From an uncultured Porphyromonadaceae bacterium (lineage in GTDB: Bacteria; Bacteroidota; Bacteroidia; Bacteroidales; Muribaculaceae), in NCBI GenBank assembly GCA_946183895.1, contig CAMHDX010000054.1:1-6434 (forward strand): a stretch of 6,434 nt of DNA, given 5' to 3'. The notes beneath the pieces are model-generated. The model worked only from the letters and a program-made list of their open reading frames with translations. It did not search any database and was not told where the DNA came from. Position numbers and translations under genes: made by a program. This document shows positions 6,255-6,434 of this stretch, in pieces; the stretch's first letter is position 1, and every line of letters begins with the position of its first letter.

Positions 6255-6434
6255 CAATCAGCCAAAACGCACCTCAAAACACCACTTTTGGCTGATTCGT
6301 TTTCATTCCAATCAGCCAAAACGCACCTCAAAACACCACTTTTGGCTGATTCGTTTCCAATCCAATCAGCCAAAACGTGCCTCAAAACACCACTTTTGGC
6401 TGATTCGTTTCCAATCCAATCAGCCAAAACGTGC
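6255..6434. repeat. Tandem array of a 54-bp hairpin-forming repeat, running off the right edge
   Basis: Copies start at 6255, 6309, 6363 and 6417, exactly 54 bases apart; the fourth is cut by the window edge. Each full copy contains AATCAGCCAAAA and, 18 bases later, the exact reverse complement TTTTGGCTGATT (6256-6267 and 6286-6297 in copy 1). Copies 1 and 2 differ by two bases near the 3' end (TTTTCATTC against TTTCCAATC). Copies 2 and 3 differ by CA to TG in the loop (CGCACC against CGTGCC). The last 18 bases match copy 3. The minus strand is open through the array and would read an 18-residue repeat, ADWIGNESAKSGVLRCVL, probably only because 54 is a multiple of three. The array is not CRISPR, since nothing variable lies between the copies. 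It may act as a terminator or transcript-stabilising element, or be a variable-number intergenic repeat. Confidence 0.9.

Noticed and set aside
5852..6427. 191-residue minus-strand frame through the repeats and EamA
   Set aside because: It is made of the translated tandem repeat plus antisense of the EamA gene.
6255..6434. CRISPR array
   Set aside because: The whole 54-bp unit repeats, with no unique spacers, and no cas genes are seen.

Overview
The window looks like chromosomal DNA of a Bacteroidales bacterium, probably Muribaculaceae- or Prevotellaceae-like. The evidence is promoter-like motifs of the Bacteroidetes type (a TTG or TTTG box about 18-20 bases upstream of TAnnTTTG), the absence of Shine-Dalgarno sequences before the starts, a BspA-type leucine-rich-repeat surface protein, and moderately GC-rich coding regions. 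No RNA gene, CRISPR array or complete mobile element is visible. Family assignments rest on motifs read by eye, not on a search.

Layout: (1) From 2381 leftwards past the window edge, on the minus strand, lies a large secreted protein gene: signal peptide, beta-helix-like domain, then BspA-type leucine-rich repeats. It is split by a one-base frame change at about 1701-1706, so an apparent 226-residue protein is followed by a long downstream frame with no start of its own. (2) The 398-base gap 2382-2779 carries two divergent candidate promoters and a short relic of an AAA-type ATPase gene whose P-loop is still readable. (3) On the plus strand, 2780-5111, is a two-gene unit: a membrane-anchored SGNH-hydrolase-like protein followed 28 bases later by an AlgI-like MBOAT O-acyltransferase. 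Together they probably transfer an acyl group, most likely acetyl, across the membrane to an extracytoplasmic glycan or lipid. (4) The gap 5112-5354 holds a small hairpin and a perfect 16-bp-arm palindrome that carries the upstream boxes of two divergent promoter-like elements. (5) A DMT/EamA family permease lies at 5355-6233. (6) From 6255 to the right edge runs a 54-bp tandem repeat array of hairpin-forming units.

The most notable points are the frameshift in the surface protein gene, the ATPase relic, the symmetric palindrome with divergent promoter elements, and the hairpin repeat array, in which each arm can pair with either neighbour. No convincing new multi-gene system is seen; the SGNH plus MBOAT pair is a recognisable acyl-transfer module whose substrate cannot be told from this window.
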